DNA of 46,672 nucleotides from assembly GCA_963933195.1 (NCBI GenBank), contig CAWVUS010000009.1, positions 1 through 46,672 of the forward strand, given 5' to 3'. The notes under the pieces are model-generated. The model had not been told where the DNA came from. It saw only the letters and a program-made list of their open reading frames with translations, and searched no databases. The stretch's first letter is position 1. Every line of letters begins with the position of its first letter. Both the position numbers and the translations under genes were made by a program. The DNA comes from UBA8437 sp963933195. GTDB taxonomy: Bacteria; Planctomycetota; Planctomycetia; Planctomycetales; Planctomycetaceae. Below are positions 1-8,035 of this stretch, one piece after another.

Positions 1-1525
1 GTGCGTTTGCGGCGGTGTCCCAATGGGTTCCGGCGAGATCTGCGGGGGTGGTGCCCCGGGCGACGGCGGCCACGACCGCTTGTTGGCTCCAATCGACCTT
101 GGCCGGCCGGGCCTGGCCACGCGGCCCGATGCGGACCTCGGCCTTGCCGTTGAAGGAGAGAGCCAGGCCCCGATGTCCGGGCACCAGTCGTCCACCCCGG
201 TTCGTGCCCGGGAAATCGTTTCCATCCAGATTGGCGATCTTGGATGGCACACGTCCGTCGGTTGGTCCATCCTTGTCGAACGTCCAGCGGGCCGCCCGTC
301 CCCGGGTGATCTCCTGGTCTTTCGCCAGGGCGGAGACATCTCCCCCGGACAGTGTCCGGCGAAAGAACTGGATCTCGTCCAGCGCTCCCTTGAGCGGCGG
401 CATGAAGTTTGTGGCGGTGTATCCGAAACGAACGATGTGGCTCTTGTCGTCGGCAGATTTCAGGGACCTGGCCCCGTCGGAGCGGCCATCGAGGTACAGC
501 CGTGTCTGCCCGGTCTTGTGAGAATGCGTGACCGCGACATGGTGCCATTTCCCATCGGTGAGGGGACGTGAGCCGGTGACGACTCCCACCCACCCCACGT
601 CAAACCCCAGCTTGCCGTCACGGATAAAAAAGGTTTTTCCCTTGGGGACCCACTGCCCGCGGGTGGCGGCCCGGCTGAAGATCGTGCCGATGGCGGCCGT
701 GGTCTTGATCCACGCCGAGATGGTGAAGTCCTGTGCGAGGCCGATCTGTCCGGGAGCGGGGGCACTGCCGGTGGCTAGTACCGCGATGGATTTAGCGGCC
801 GGAATGTCGGTGGGTTTCTGGGTCTTTCCCAGGTCGTCGACGACAGTCACGATGCCGCCGGTCGCGGCGGCCAACTGGATCGACTGGGGTGTTGCCGAGG
901 GGCCAATTTCCAGCAGGCGTTCGAGCACCGGGCGGCCGTCGATGGTGACCAGGCGGGGTTGTTCGCGGACGGTCGTCTTCCCGATGGAGTACTCGAGGAC
1001 GACCCGGGATCCCTGGCGGTGCAAGCCTTTCCAGTGTGCCCACGGTCTCGGCAACGGGCCGTAGGCCACCCCATCGACTCCGCGGAGGCGAGTGTCTGTC
1101 CATTCGGTGGTCTTTCCGTCACCACGTTGTGGTCGGGTTGCTGCCCAGCCGGCAGCATTGCCGTTGGAAAACAACAGGTTGCCAACCAACCGGGGATGGG
1201 TCGCGTGACGTCCGTCCATCGCGATGCCCTGCCAGTTGATGAACCCGCGTCCGGTCCAGAACCCAGCGACGCGCATCGTGTCGGTGTCGAACAACACGAA
1301 AGCATTTCCCTGGGAGACCCCACCGGGTCCCTCATCCAGCCGGATGGCGATGCCCTTTTGGGCAATATTGCCGGGGGCTACCTCGATCGACGCTGTCAGG
1401 AAAGCACCGTAGTCCATGTCGATGTAGGGCTTGCCCGTCAACTTGATGCCCTGGTCCTGGGCGGTGGCGGCCGAGACCGACAACAGGATCAATCCGAATC
1501 CTAGACGAAGTGACATGGTGTTCAT
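1..1525 (-). CDS. DUF6797 and LamG domain exported protein (C-terminus beyond the window)
   Basis: The frame is open from the ATG at 1525 to the left edge (508 codons), so the C-terminal part is missing. AGGGGA lies about 9 bases before this ATG. Residues 1-23 form a signal peptide. Residues about 28-240 resemble DUF6797 (YIDMDYGAFLTASIEV, RLDEGPGGVSQGNAFV, HATHPRLVGN), a family of exported planctomycete proteins of unknown function. Residues about 250-395 form a LamG/concanavalin-like domain (ISAWIKTT, GKWHHVAVTHS, TRLYLDG, LDEIQFFRRTL). A second LamG-like stretch begins near residue 413 (WTFDKDG, LALSFNGKAEV). It is the last visible gene of the minus-strand block and starts 27 bases after the epimerase gene ends. 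LamG domains often bind glycans or proteins; the DUF6797 role is unknown. Related proteins can be much longer and carry a C-terminal haem-binding region, which cannot be checked here. Confidence 0.72.
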   Translation of the reverse strand, partial: MNTMSLRLGFGLILLSVSAATAQDQGIKLTGKPYIDMDYGAFLTASIEVAPGNIAQKGIAIRLDEGPGGVSQGNAFVLFDTDTMRVAGFWTGRGFINWQGIAMDGRHATHPRLVGNLLFSNGNAAGWAATRPQRGDGKTTEWTDTRLRGVDGVAYGPLPRPWAHWKGLHRQGSRVVLEYSIGKTTVREQPRLVTIDGRPVLERLLEIGPSATPQSIQLAAATGGIVTVVDDLGKTQKPTDIPAAKSIAVLATGSAPAPGQIGLAQDFTISAWIKTTAAIGTIFSRAATRGQWVPKGKTFFIRDGKLGFDVGWVGVVTGSRPLTDGKWHHVAVTHSHKTGQTRLYLDGRSDGARSLKSADDKSHIVRFGYTATNFMPPLKGALDEIQFFRRTLSGGDVSALAKDQEITRGRAARWTFDKDGPTDGRVPSKIANLDGNDFPGTNRGGRLVPGHRGLALSFNGKAEVRIGPRGQARPAKVDWSQQAVVAAVARGTTPADLAGTHWDTAANA

Positions 1526-1552
1526 CGCGTGTCGGTCCCCTGAAGAGGAGTG

Positions 1553-2845
1553 TCAACCGGCTTGGGCCAGCCCTGCCTGCAGAGCGTCGAGGTGCCGGCC
1601 GAAATGATCGGCGAGCACCTCGGTGTACGTGTCCTGGTGGTTTTCCAGCAGGCTGCGGAGCCGTGGCCCCAGTCGAGGGTCGGTGAGCACCGAGCCAAAG
1701 GTGCAATGCAGGATCTGCCGCCCCAGGCCGGTGAAACCCTCGCCGACGGGTACCTCCGACCACAGGCCCAGGTACTGTCGTTCGAGTTCGACGGGATCGG
1801 AGATCTCTTCGGCCGGCGGGGCCGAGTCGATGGTGGCCGAGAGGTGGTAAGTGGCACGGTCGGTTTCGAAGCGGCCACGAGAGAATTCGATCACCTCGCG
1901 GAAAAGCGACACATCGTGTCGAGCCGCGACCCGGAGTGCTTCGAGGTAACTGGTTCCGGCCGTTTTGACGTGGTAACAGCCACGGGTGGCCTGGGCCAGC
2001 ATTGCGTACATGGCCAACTTGTCGGAGCCGGAATGCAGGCTGAGCTTGTAGGGGCCGAGGTGTCGAGCCAGTGCAGCGTGGTCGGCCAGCGATCGGACCA
2101 GTTGTTCGAGGTCGCCCTTGAAGTCCACACCCTTTTCGAAGTCGCCCACGAATCGGGGAGCGAGACTGATCAGCCGGATGCCGTCGACCAGGCAGCGGTC
2201 GGCAATGATGTAGTGTTCGGCCAGGGTGGTGGGATGATCGGTTTCATCGACGGAGAGTTCGATCTCGTAGTCGCGACCCGCTCGTCCCTGCACAGCGGCG
2301 ATATGGCCGGCCAACTCGATCGCGTGGTTGATGGCGCGCCCGTACTTGACGCCTGCCCGCAGGCAGGCTTGCTCGGTGCACTCAATCCGGGCACCGGTTT
2401 CCAGTGTCAATTGTCGGCCACGGTACTCGCCCAGCCAGGTCAACTCGTGCTGGATCTCGGCAAACCGTTCCCTGAGAGTGGATTCGTCGTAGGTGTCGGC
2501 TTTCTCGTCGACGTGGTCGGAGGGGTCGATGGTGAAGAAGGTGTAGCCGGCCTCGGCGGTGATCTCCGCGTCGGCGTTGGTTTTCAGGTGGTCGGCATCG
2601 GCCCCGGTGATGCCGTCCCATCCGGCTTCTCGCATGCCGGTCAACGCGTCGTTCATGACGTCGTCGGGTGAGCGATCGGTGCGGGCCATTTCCCGGATCG
2701 ATTGCTGTGGAAAGATGGGCAGGATGCCCTTGCCCGAGCGTTGCATTGCCAGGACGTGGCCGGGGGTGGCCAGGCCGATACGGTCACCGAATCCGAAACT
2801 GGGAATGGTGCCCAGTGTCTGGCAGGGGCCTGGGATGTCGGTCAT
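1553..2845 (-). CDS. uxaE: UxaE-like tagaturonate/fructuronate epimerase family protein
   Basis: This 430-residue protein has no signal peptide, so it is probably cytoplasmic. It resembles the UxaE family, which interconverts tagaturonate and fructuronate in hexuronate catabolism. Family-like segments are FGFGDRIGLATPGH near residues 16-29, GWDGITGADADHLK, FFTIDPSDHVD, YEIELSVDETDHPT and YKLSLHSGSDK. The acidic and histidine clusters in these TIM-barrel-like segments fit metal binding. I start at the ATG at 2845, not the in-frame start at 2905, because the longer form would overlap the end of the DUF1501 gene and add an uninformative leader. It lies 22 bases after that gene and 27 before the DUF6797 gene, inside a block of exported proteins. 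Substrate is inferred from family only; a paralogue acting on another keto-sugar acid is possible. Confidence 0.75.
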   Translation of the reverse strand: MTDIPGPCQTLGTIPSFGFGDRIGLATPGHVLAMQRSGKGILPIFPQQSIREMARTDRSPDDVMNDALTGMREAGWDGITGADADHLKTNADAEITAEAGYTFFTIDPSDHVDEKADTYDESTLRERFAEIQHELTWLGEYRGRQLTLETGARIECTEQACLRAGVKYGRAINHAIELAGHIAAVQGRAGRDYEIELSVDETDHPTTLAEHYIIADRCLVDGIRLISLAPRFVGDFEKGVDFKGDLEQLVRSLADHAALARHLGPYKLSLHSGSDKLAMYAMLAQATRGCYHVKTAGTSYLEALRVAARHDVSLFREVIEFSRGRFETDRATYHLSATIDSAPPAEEISDPVELERQYLGLWSEVPVGEGFTGLGRQILHCTFGSVLTDPRLGPRLRSLLENHQDTYTEVLADHFGRHLDALQAGLAQAG

Positions 2846-2867
2846 CAAGCGGGCTCGGCCTTGAGAC

Positions 2868-4265
2868 TCAGGCGATGATCTTGTGAGCGATCTCGCCGTG
2901 CACATCGGTCAGGCGGAAGTCGCGTCCCGAGTACCGGTAAGTCAAACGCTCGTGGTCGATTCCGGCCAGGTGCAGGATGGTCGCATGCAGGTCGTGGACA
3001 CTGGTGCGGTTCTCGACGGCGTGCATGCCCATTTCATCGGTCTGGCCGTAGATCATGCCGCCCTTGACGCCGCCACCGGCCAGCCAGATCGAAAATCCGG
3101 TGGCATGGTGATTCCGGCCCCGGGCGCCCTGGGCTGTCGGCGTGCGGCCGAATTCGCCACCCCAGATCACCAGGGTCTCCTCGAGCAGGCCGCGGGACTT
3201 GAGGTCCTTGAGCAACGCGGCGATCGGCTGGTCGCTTTTTCCAGCGTCTCGCCTGTGGTCCATGATGTTGCCGTGAGCGTCCCAGGGTTGTCCACTGCCG
3301 TAGAACAGTTGGACCATCCGGACTCCACGTTCGACCAGTCGACGGGCGATCAGACAACCGTCGGCGAACTGGCCGGACCCGTAGGCCGTACGAGTGGTCT
3401 TGGTTTCTCGTCCGATGTCAAAGGCCTCCTGGGCTTCGAATTGCATCCGGTAAGCCATTTCCAGGGAGGAGATGCGGGCATCAAGCTGGTTGTCGCTGTC
3501 GCGGTTCTTGAGATGCTCCCGGTTGAGCTTTTGCATCAGGTTCAGCAGTCGCCGTTGCGAGTTGCGACCGAGATTCTGGTTGCTGAGGTTGCCGATGACT
3601 TTCTTGGGATCGAGCTTTGAATTGTTGATGTGGGTTCCCTGGTAGATGCCGGGCAGGAAACTGTTGGACCACAACGCCGGTCCGACGACCGGTTTGCCGG
3701 GACAGAGCACGACGAACCCTGGCAGGTTCTGGTTCTCGGTTCCCAGGCCATAATTCAGCCACGATCCCATTGCTGGCCGGATCGGCTGTTGCACCCCGCT
3801 GTTCATCATGAACAGGCCGGGTTCGTGGTTGGGAGTCGAGGTGTACATCGAGCGGATGACACAGATGTCGTCGATGCAGGTGGACACGTGGGGGTAGAGA
3901 TCGCTGACCGGGATGCCGCTCTGGCCCTGGTTGGAGAACTTGAACGGGGTTGGCATCCACTTGCCGCCGGGGCCCTTCTTGCCGGCCTGCTTGACCAGTT
4001 CGGGCTTGGGGTCGAAGGTGTCGACGTGCGACGGGCCACCGTTCATGAACAGGAAGATGACCCGCTTGGCCTTGGGAGTGTGGTGCGGTGCCTTGGCCGC
4101 GAGGGGATTGGCCGCGGCAACAGAGACGGCCGGGGCCACCGGGGCGGCGGCACGGACGGATTGTTGCTCGAGGACTCCGGCGAGTCCGAGCATGCCGAAA
4201 CCGGCACCCGAGGTCGCCAGCATCTGGCGACGGCTGACCGGAAGCAGTGGGGCATCGTGCATCAT
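2868..4265 (-). CDS. DUF1501 family Tat-exported protein (cytochrome-paired subtype)
   Basis: This 465-residue protein has a twin-arginine type leader (SRRQML at residues 11-16, then a hydrophobic stretch to an AAA motif). The body is DUF1501, which has a fold related to sulfatases and alkaline phosphatases. Visible segments are RVIFLFMNGGPSHVDTFDPK, LVIWGGEFGRTPTAQG, GRNHHATGF, WLAGGGVKGG and the C-terminal HERLTYRYSGRDFRLTDVHG. Its enzymatic role is not established. It follows the DUF1549/DUF1553 gene by 63 bases, the usual pairing of these families. Its C-terminal signature is nearly the same as that of the DUF1501 protein at 28323-29759 and differs from those at 12264-13613 and 33879-35288. 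AAGGA lies about 8 bases before the ATG at 4265; the codon after it is also ATG. Confidence 0.93.
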   Translation of the reverse strand: MMHDAPLLPVSRRQMLATSGAGFGMLGLAGVLEQQSVRAAAPVAPAVSVAAANPLAAKAPHHTPKAKRVIFLFMNGGPSHVDTFDPKPELVKQAGKKGPGGKWMPTPFKFSNQGQSGIPVSDLYPHVSTCIDDICVIRSMYTSTPNHEPGLFMMNSGVQQPIRPAMGSWLNYGLGTENQNLPGFVVLCPGKPVVGPALWSNSFLPGIYQGTHINNSKLDPKKVIGNLSNQNLGRNSQRRLLNLMQKLNREHLKNRDSDNQLDARISSLEMAYRMQFEAQEAFDIGRETKTTRTAYGSGQFADGCLIARRLVERGVRMVQLFYGSGQPWDAHGNIMDHRRDAGKSDQPIAALLKDLKSRGLLEETLVIWGGEFGRTPTAQGARGRNHHATGFSIWLAGGGVKGGMIYGQTDEMGMHAVENRTSVHDLHATILHLAGIDHERLTYRYSGRDFRLTDVHGEIAHKIIA

Positions 4266-4328
4266 CGTGTCGCGTCCTTATTCCGTCGGGGGCCGGACAG
4301 GTCGGTTGGCCCCGGGAGGTGTCTTCTG

Positions 4329-7300
4329 TCAGTCAATATATGTGAATTCGTTGCTGCCGAGCAGAGCCAGCGCGTATTGAAGCCACGGGGAGAGTTTATC
4401 GTTTTTCTCGGACGAGGCGCCCACTTCCTTGAGGAACTCCTCACCGATCGTCACTTCCGGAGCGGTTGGCTGGCGAGCGAATAGCAGTTGGTAGGTCCGC
4501 CGGATCCGCTCGGATCCACCATCGGGCACGTCTTTTTCAAGTCGCTTGACCAGTGCCTGGGCCTGTTTGTTCATGAACCCACTGTTGAGCACGAAGAGCT
4601 GTTGCAGCGGGACGGTTGTTGACGTGCGACGATCGCTGGTGATGTTGGGGTCGGGGAAGTCGAAGAGACGGAGCAGTTCGTTGAGCTTGTGTCGCGAGAC
4701 GAACCCATAGATCGTGCGTCGGCGGTTGTTGGTGTCATCAAGCTTCTTGGATGGGCCACCCAGGGTGAGGTCAAGATTTCCGGAGACGGCCAGCATCGCG
4801 TCCCGCCACGGCTCGACTTCCAGTCGTCTTCGGTTCATTCGCCACAACAACCGGTTGTCACCGTCGACGGAGAAATTCTTTTCATCAAAGTCGGCGGAAC
4901 GCGCGTAGGTGGCCGACAGCAGGATGGTGCGGTGCAGCCACTTCAGCGACCACTTGTTCTCGACCAGGCCGACGGCGAGCCAGTCGAGCAGTTGGGGATG
5001 CGTGGGACGTTCGCCGAGCGAGCCGAAGTTTGACGGGGTCCGCACCAGTCCAGATCCGAAGTGTCCGGCCCAGACACGATTGACGATCACCCGGGCGGTC
5101 AGCGGATTGCCGGGGGCGGTCAGCGATCGGGCCAGTTCCAGGCGACCGCTGCCGGTGGGTTGGAAGGCTGTTCGTTTGCCGGCTGTCAGGATGGCCGGGA
5201 ACGACCGTGGGGCAACGGCTCCAAGATTCGTGGGATCGCCCGCGCGGTAGATCTGCAGGTCCTTGCCGCCGGTTTCCTTCAATGCGTGCGCCACGTGGAT
5301 CTGGATTCCACCGGCCGTTTTCTTGAGCGATTCCAATTGCTTGCGGCGTTCTGCCAGTTCCTTGGCGGGCTCGGCTGGCAACAATCCGGCTGCGTCGCCG
5401 GCGGGAATCGCCAACAGTCCGGAATCGGACAGGTGCTCGGAGAGCAGCACGGCGTCTGCACGGTCCTGTTTCTCGGTCGCCTTGTTGCCGGTGGCCTTGC
5501 CGTTGGTCTTCTTGGCCTTTGCCAGGATGGACTTGGGAACCGGAGTCATCTCCAGCCTCGCACCGGAGAAGACGCTGTGATCGCTGTTGATCGGGTTGTC
5601 CGACGGCGCATCGGCTCCGGTTGTGACCAGTGTCAGGAACTTGGCTTCCGGTGGAACCGGAACGTTGAACGCAGCGTACTTGCCATCGCCCTTGAGTGGT
5701 TCGGGAAGTTCGCCGGCAAAGTAATACTGTTTGTCGTTCTCCTCGACCTTCTGTTTGCGGCCGTTGACGTATCCGGCGATGATCGCGTCGTACACCTCGG
5801 GTTTGCTGTGCGGCCTGGAGAGCACCACGGCGGTGTGGACGCTGGAAACACCCGAACCAAACATGTCGTCGTTCAGGCCGGCCCGGTCGACTCGGAACAG
5901 GAACGCCTGGTCGGCCGGCAGCAACCCAGCCTTGCGGATCTCGTCGAGATCGAAGGTGATCAGGGCGTTGGCGTGCATGCCGATACCCTGTTCGGTTCGG
6001 CCGATGTTCGCCGGGGAGCGTTTGCCCCGGGTGCGGATGCCACCGTCGGTGTTCCAGCCGTCGTTGACGATCTGGCCGAACTTGTCGCTGGAACTGCCGA
6101 TGTGGATGAAGTGAAAACTGACACCCGGCGAGATCTGGGCGACATTGCCCCAGCCGGCGCTGATGCGGTCGACACCGAGACTGTCGGCCGTGGCGACGGA
6201 CTTGAACTGGTCGGAGCCAATCGCCGACTCCAGAGACGTGCCCGCCCGGTCATCAAAAAGATTTCCCAGTGGGATATGGCCGGGAGGGGCCTTGGCCCTG
6301 TCCGCATTTTTGACGAATGCCACGTCGGCACCGAATTGCTCGGCCAGCGCCTGCCGCCGGGGCAATTGAACCTTGACGGCTGCGGCGATTGTTTCGCCGG
6401 CCTTTCGGACGGCCTGGCGGTGGGCCTTGTCGGTGGAGAGATTCTTCTTGGGGTCGTGTGTCTTGATCAACTTGAACCAACCGGCCAGGTGTGGTCGCTT
6501 GCTGCCACGTTTGACGTTGTAGAGGTACTTCTCCCAGCGCTTGATCAGCTCCTGGCTCAGCTTCAGTTCCTTGGCGACCTTTTCGACCAGCTTCTTGTCC
6601 TTGGCGTTGGCAATTCGGCGATTGTGCAACACCCATCCCCCCACGACGTAATCGGGAATGCTGTCCACCAATGACGGGCGGAGCAGGCGTGCCTGCTGGT
6701 CCAGATAGCGGTCAATAGCGAGTTGCTTGTCCTTGACCGCCTGATCGGCTTTCTGTTTTTTCGAAACGATCTCTCGGGAGACGACCGGGAGTTCCTGGTA
6801 CTGGGAACTCGAAAAGATCCCAGCCAGGCCGTAATAGTCTTCCATGCTGAACGGGTCGTACTTGTGGTCGTGGCACCTGGCACAGGAAACCGTGATTCCC
6901 AGCAGTCCACGAGTCAGGGTGTCAACTCGATCGTCCCATTCGTCGGCCAACGCCTTGGCCTTTTCGCCGTTGTCCTGGTAGTAGACCGGGCCCATGGCGA
7001 AGAAGCCCAGTGCAGCCAGCCGGTCGTGTCGATCCTGGGGATCGCCGACCAGGTCGGCGGCAACCTGGTTGCGGACGAATTCGTCGTAGGGCATGTCGGA
7101 GTTGAGCGATCGCACCACCCAGTCACGGTAGCGATGCCCGTGCGGGTACCGCCGGGCCTTGAAGGTGTGGGCCTGGTCTTCGGCGTAACGTGCCACGTCG
7201 AGCCAGTGCCGGGCCCAGCGTTCGCCATAGTGTTCGGAGCCCAGCAGACGATCGACAACACGGGCAAACGCTCCGGGTTGATCGTCTGCGACAAAGGTGG

Positions 7301-7937
7301 CGACGTCCTCGGGGGTTGGTGGGAGTCCGGTGAGGCCGAAGGTGGCTCGACGGATCAGGGTCGGTCGGTTGGCGGCGCCGGCGGCACGCAGGCCGGCGGC
7401 CTCGAGTCGTGCCAGCACGAATCGGTCGATGTCGTTCTTGACGTTGGATTCGTCAGCGAGTTTCGGAGGTGTGTGTTTCTTGGGTGGAACAAACGACCAG
7501 AACTTCAACGCCTCGGGATAGTTGATCTGCTTCTTGGGTCGCGACTTGATGACCTCGTTTCTCGGGTCCGGTGCGCCCTGCCGGATCCAGGTTTCAAAGT
7601 CGGCAATCACCGAGGCGGGCAGCTTGCCGTTGGGTGGCATCTCGAGCCCGTCGTATTTCAATGCCTGGAGCAACAAGCTTTCGGCGGGCTTGCCTGGCAG
7701 TAACGCTGGACCAGTTTCTCCGCCACGAGCGACGGCCTGCCGGTTGTCGAGCCGCAGGCCACCGCGAAGGATCTTCGACTTGGCCGAGTGGCAACTGTAG
7801 CACTGCTTGACCAGTACCGGCCGGATCTTCTTTTCGAAGAACTGGATCTGGGCCGGCGTTGGCTTTTTGTCGGCGGCGCAGAGAGTTGCCGTGATCAACA
7901 GGCAGAAAAAGAAGCCGGAAAATCTGAAGCGAGGCAT
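4329..7937 (-). CDS. Exported PSCyt1-DUF1549-DUF1553 protein with NPCBM-like insert
   Basis: This protein of 1202 residues starts at the ATG at 7937, which gives a clear signal peptide (residues 1-22). The in-frame start at 8099 would add a basic, non-secretory leader. PSCyt1 carries CYSCH at residues 46-50 and LEMPP near 99-103, consistent with a covalent c-type haem with Met ligation. DUF1549 spans about 165-300 (DIDRFVLARL, RRATFGLTGLPPTPED, RWARHWLDVARYAED). A second CxxCH lies in CARCHDHKYDPF at 352-363. Residues about 595-800 resemble an NPCBM carbohydrate-binding module (GIGMHANALITFDLDEI, then DHSVFSGARLEM). DUF1553 occupies about 930-1190 (GSGRLELARSLT, RVIVNRVWAGHFG, GERPTHPQLLDWLA). 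It lies between the PQQ/LamG gene and the paired DUF1501 gene. The biochemical role is unknown. Confidence 0.93.
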   Translation of the reverse strand: MPRFRFSGFFFCLLITATLCAADKKPTPAQIQFFEKKIRPVLVKQCYSCHSAKSKILRGGLRLDNRQAVARGGETGPALLPGKPAESLLLQALKYDGLEMPPNGKLPASVIADFETWIRQGAPDPRNEVIKSRPKKQINYPEALKFWSFVPPKKHTPPKLADESNVKNDIDRFVLARLEAAGLRAAGAANRPTLIRRATFGLTGLPPTPEDVATFVADDQPGAFARVVDRLLGSEHYGERWARHWLDVARYAEDQAHTFKARRYPHGHRYRDWVVRSLNSDMPYDEFVRNQVAADLVGDPQDRHDRLAALGFFAMGPVYYQDNGEKAKALADEWDDRVDTLTRGLLGITVSCARCHDHKYDPFSMEDYYGLAGIFSSSQYQELPVVSREIVSKKQKADQAVKDKQLAIDRYLDQQARLLRPSLVDSIPDYVVGGWVLHNRRIANAKDKKLVEKVAKELKLSQELIKRWEKYLYNVKRGSKRPHLAGWFKLIKTHDPKKNLSTDKAHRQAVRKAGETIAAAVKVQLPRRQALAEQFGADVAFVKNADRAKAPPGHIPLGNLFDDRAGTSLESAIGSDQFKSVATADSLGVDRISAGWGNVAQISPGVSFHFIHIGSSSDKFGQIVNDGWNTDGGIRTRGKRSPANIGRTEQGIGMHANALITFDLDEIRKAGLLPADQAFLFRVDRAGLNDDMFGSGVSSVHTAVVLSRPHSKPEVYDAIIAGYVNGRKQKVEENDKQYYFAGELPEPLKGDGKYAAFNVPVPPEAKFLTLVTTGADAPSDNPINSDHSVFSGARLEMTPVPKSILAKAKKTNGKATGNKATEKQDRADAVLLSEHLSDSGLLAIPAGDAAGLLPAEPAKELAERRKQLESLKKTAGGIQIHVAHALKETGGKDLQIYRAGDPTNLGAVAPRSFPAILTAGKRTAFQPTGSGRLELARSLTAPGNPLTARVIVNRVWAGHFGSGLVRTPSNFGSLGERPTHPQLLDWLAVGLVENKWSLKWLHRTILLSATYARSADFDEKNFSVDGDNRLLWRMNRRRLEVEPWRDAMLAVSGNLDLTLGGPSKKLDDTNNRRRTIYGFVSRHKLNELLRLFDFPDPNITSDRRTSTTVPLQQLFVLNSGFMNKQAQALVKRLEKDVPDGGSERIRRTYQLLFARQPTAPEVTIGEEFLKEVGASSEKNDKLSPWLQYALALLGSNEFTYID

Positions 7938-8035
7938 GGCGGGTGAGGACCCGTGTGGGGAAGGGACGAAGCTGCAGGACTCCGATTGTAGCACCCGGGA
8001 CAGGGAGTGAAAATCGGTGAGTTTGTGTTGTGGAG

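Noticed and set aside
15..571. Two overlapping plus-strand open frames of about 170-180 codons at the left edge
   Set aside because: They run antisense to the DUF6797/LamG gene and have no recognisable domain; the minus-strand frame encodes a coherent protein.
1550..2671. Plus-strand open frame of 373 codons
   Set aside because: It is antisense to the UxaE-like gene; high GC leaves long open shadows, and the translation has no family features.
5061..6674. Plus-strand open frame of 537 codons
   Set aside because: It lies opposite the DUF1549/DUF1553 protein, which has conserved motifs on the minus strand.
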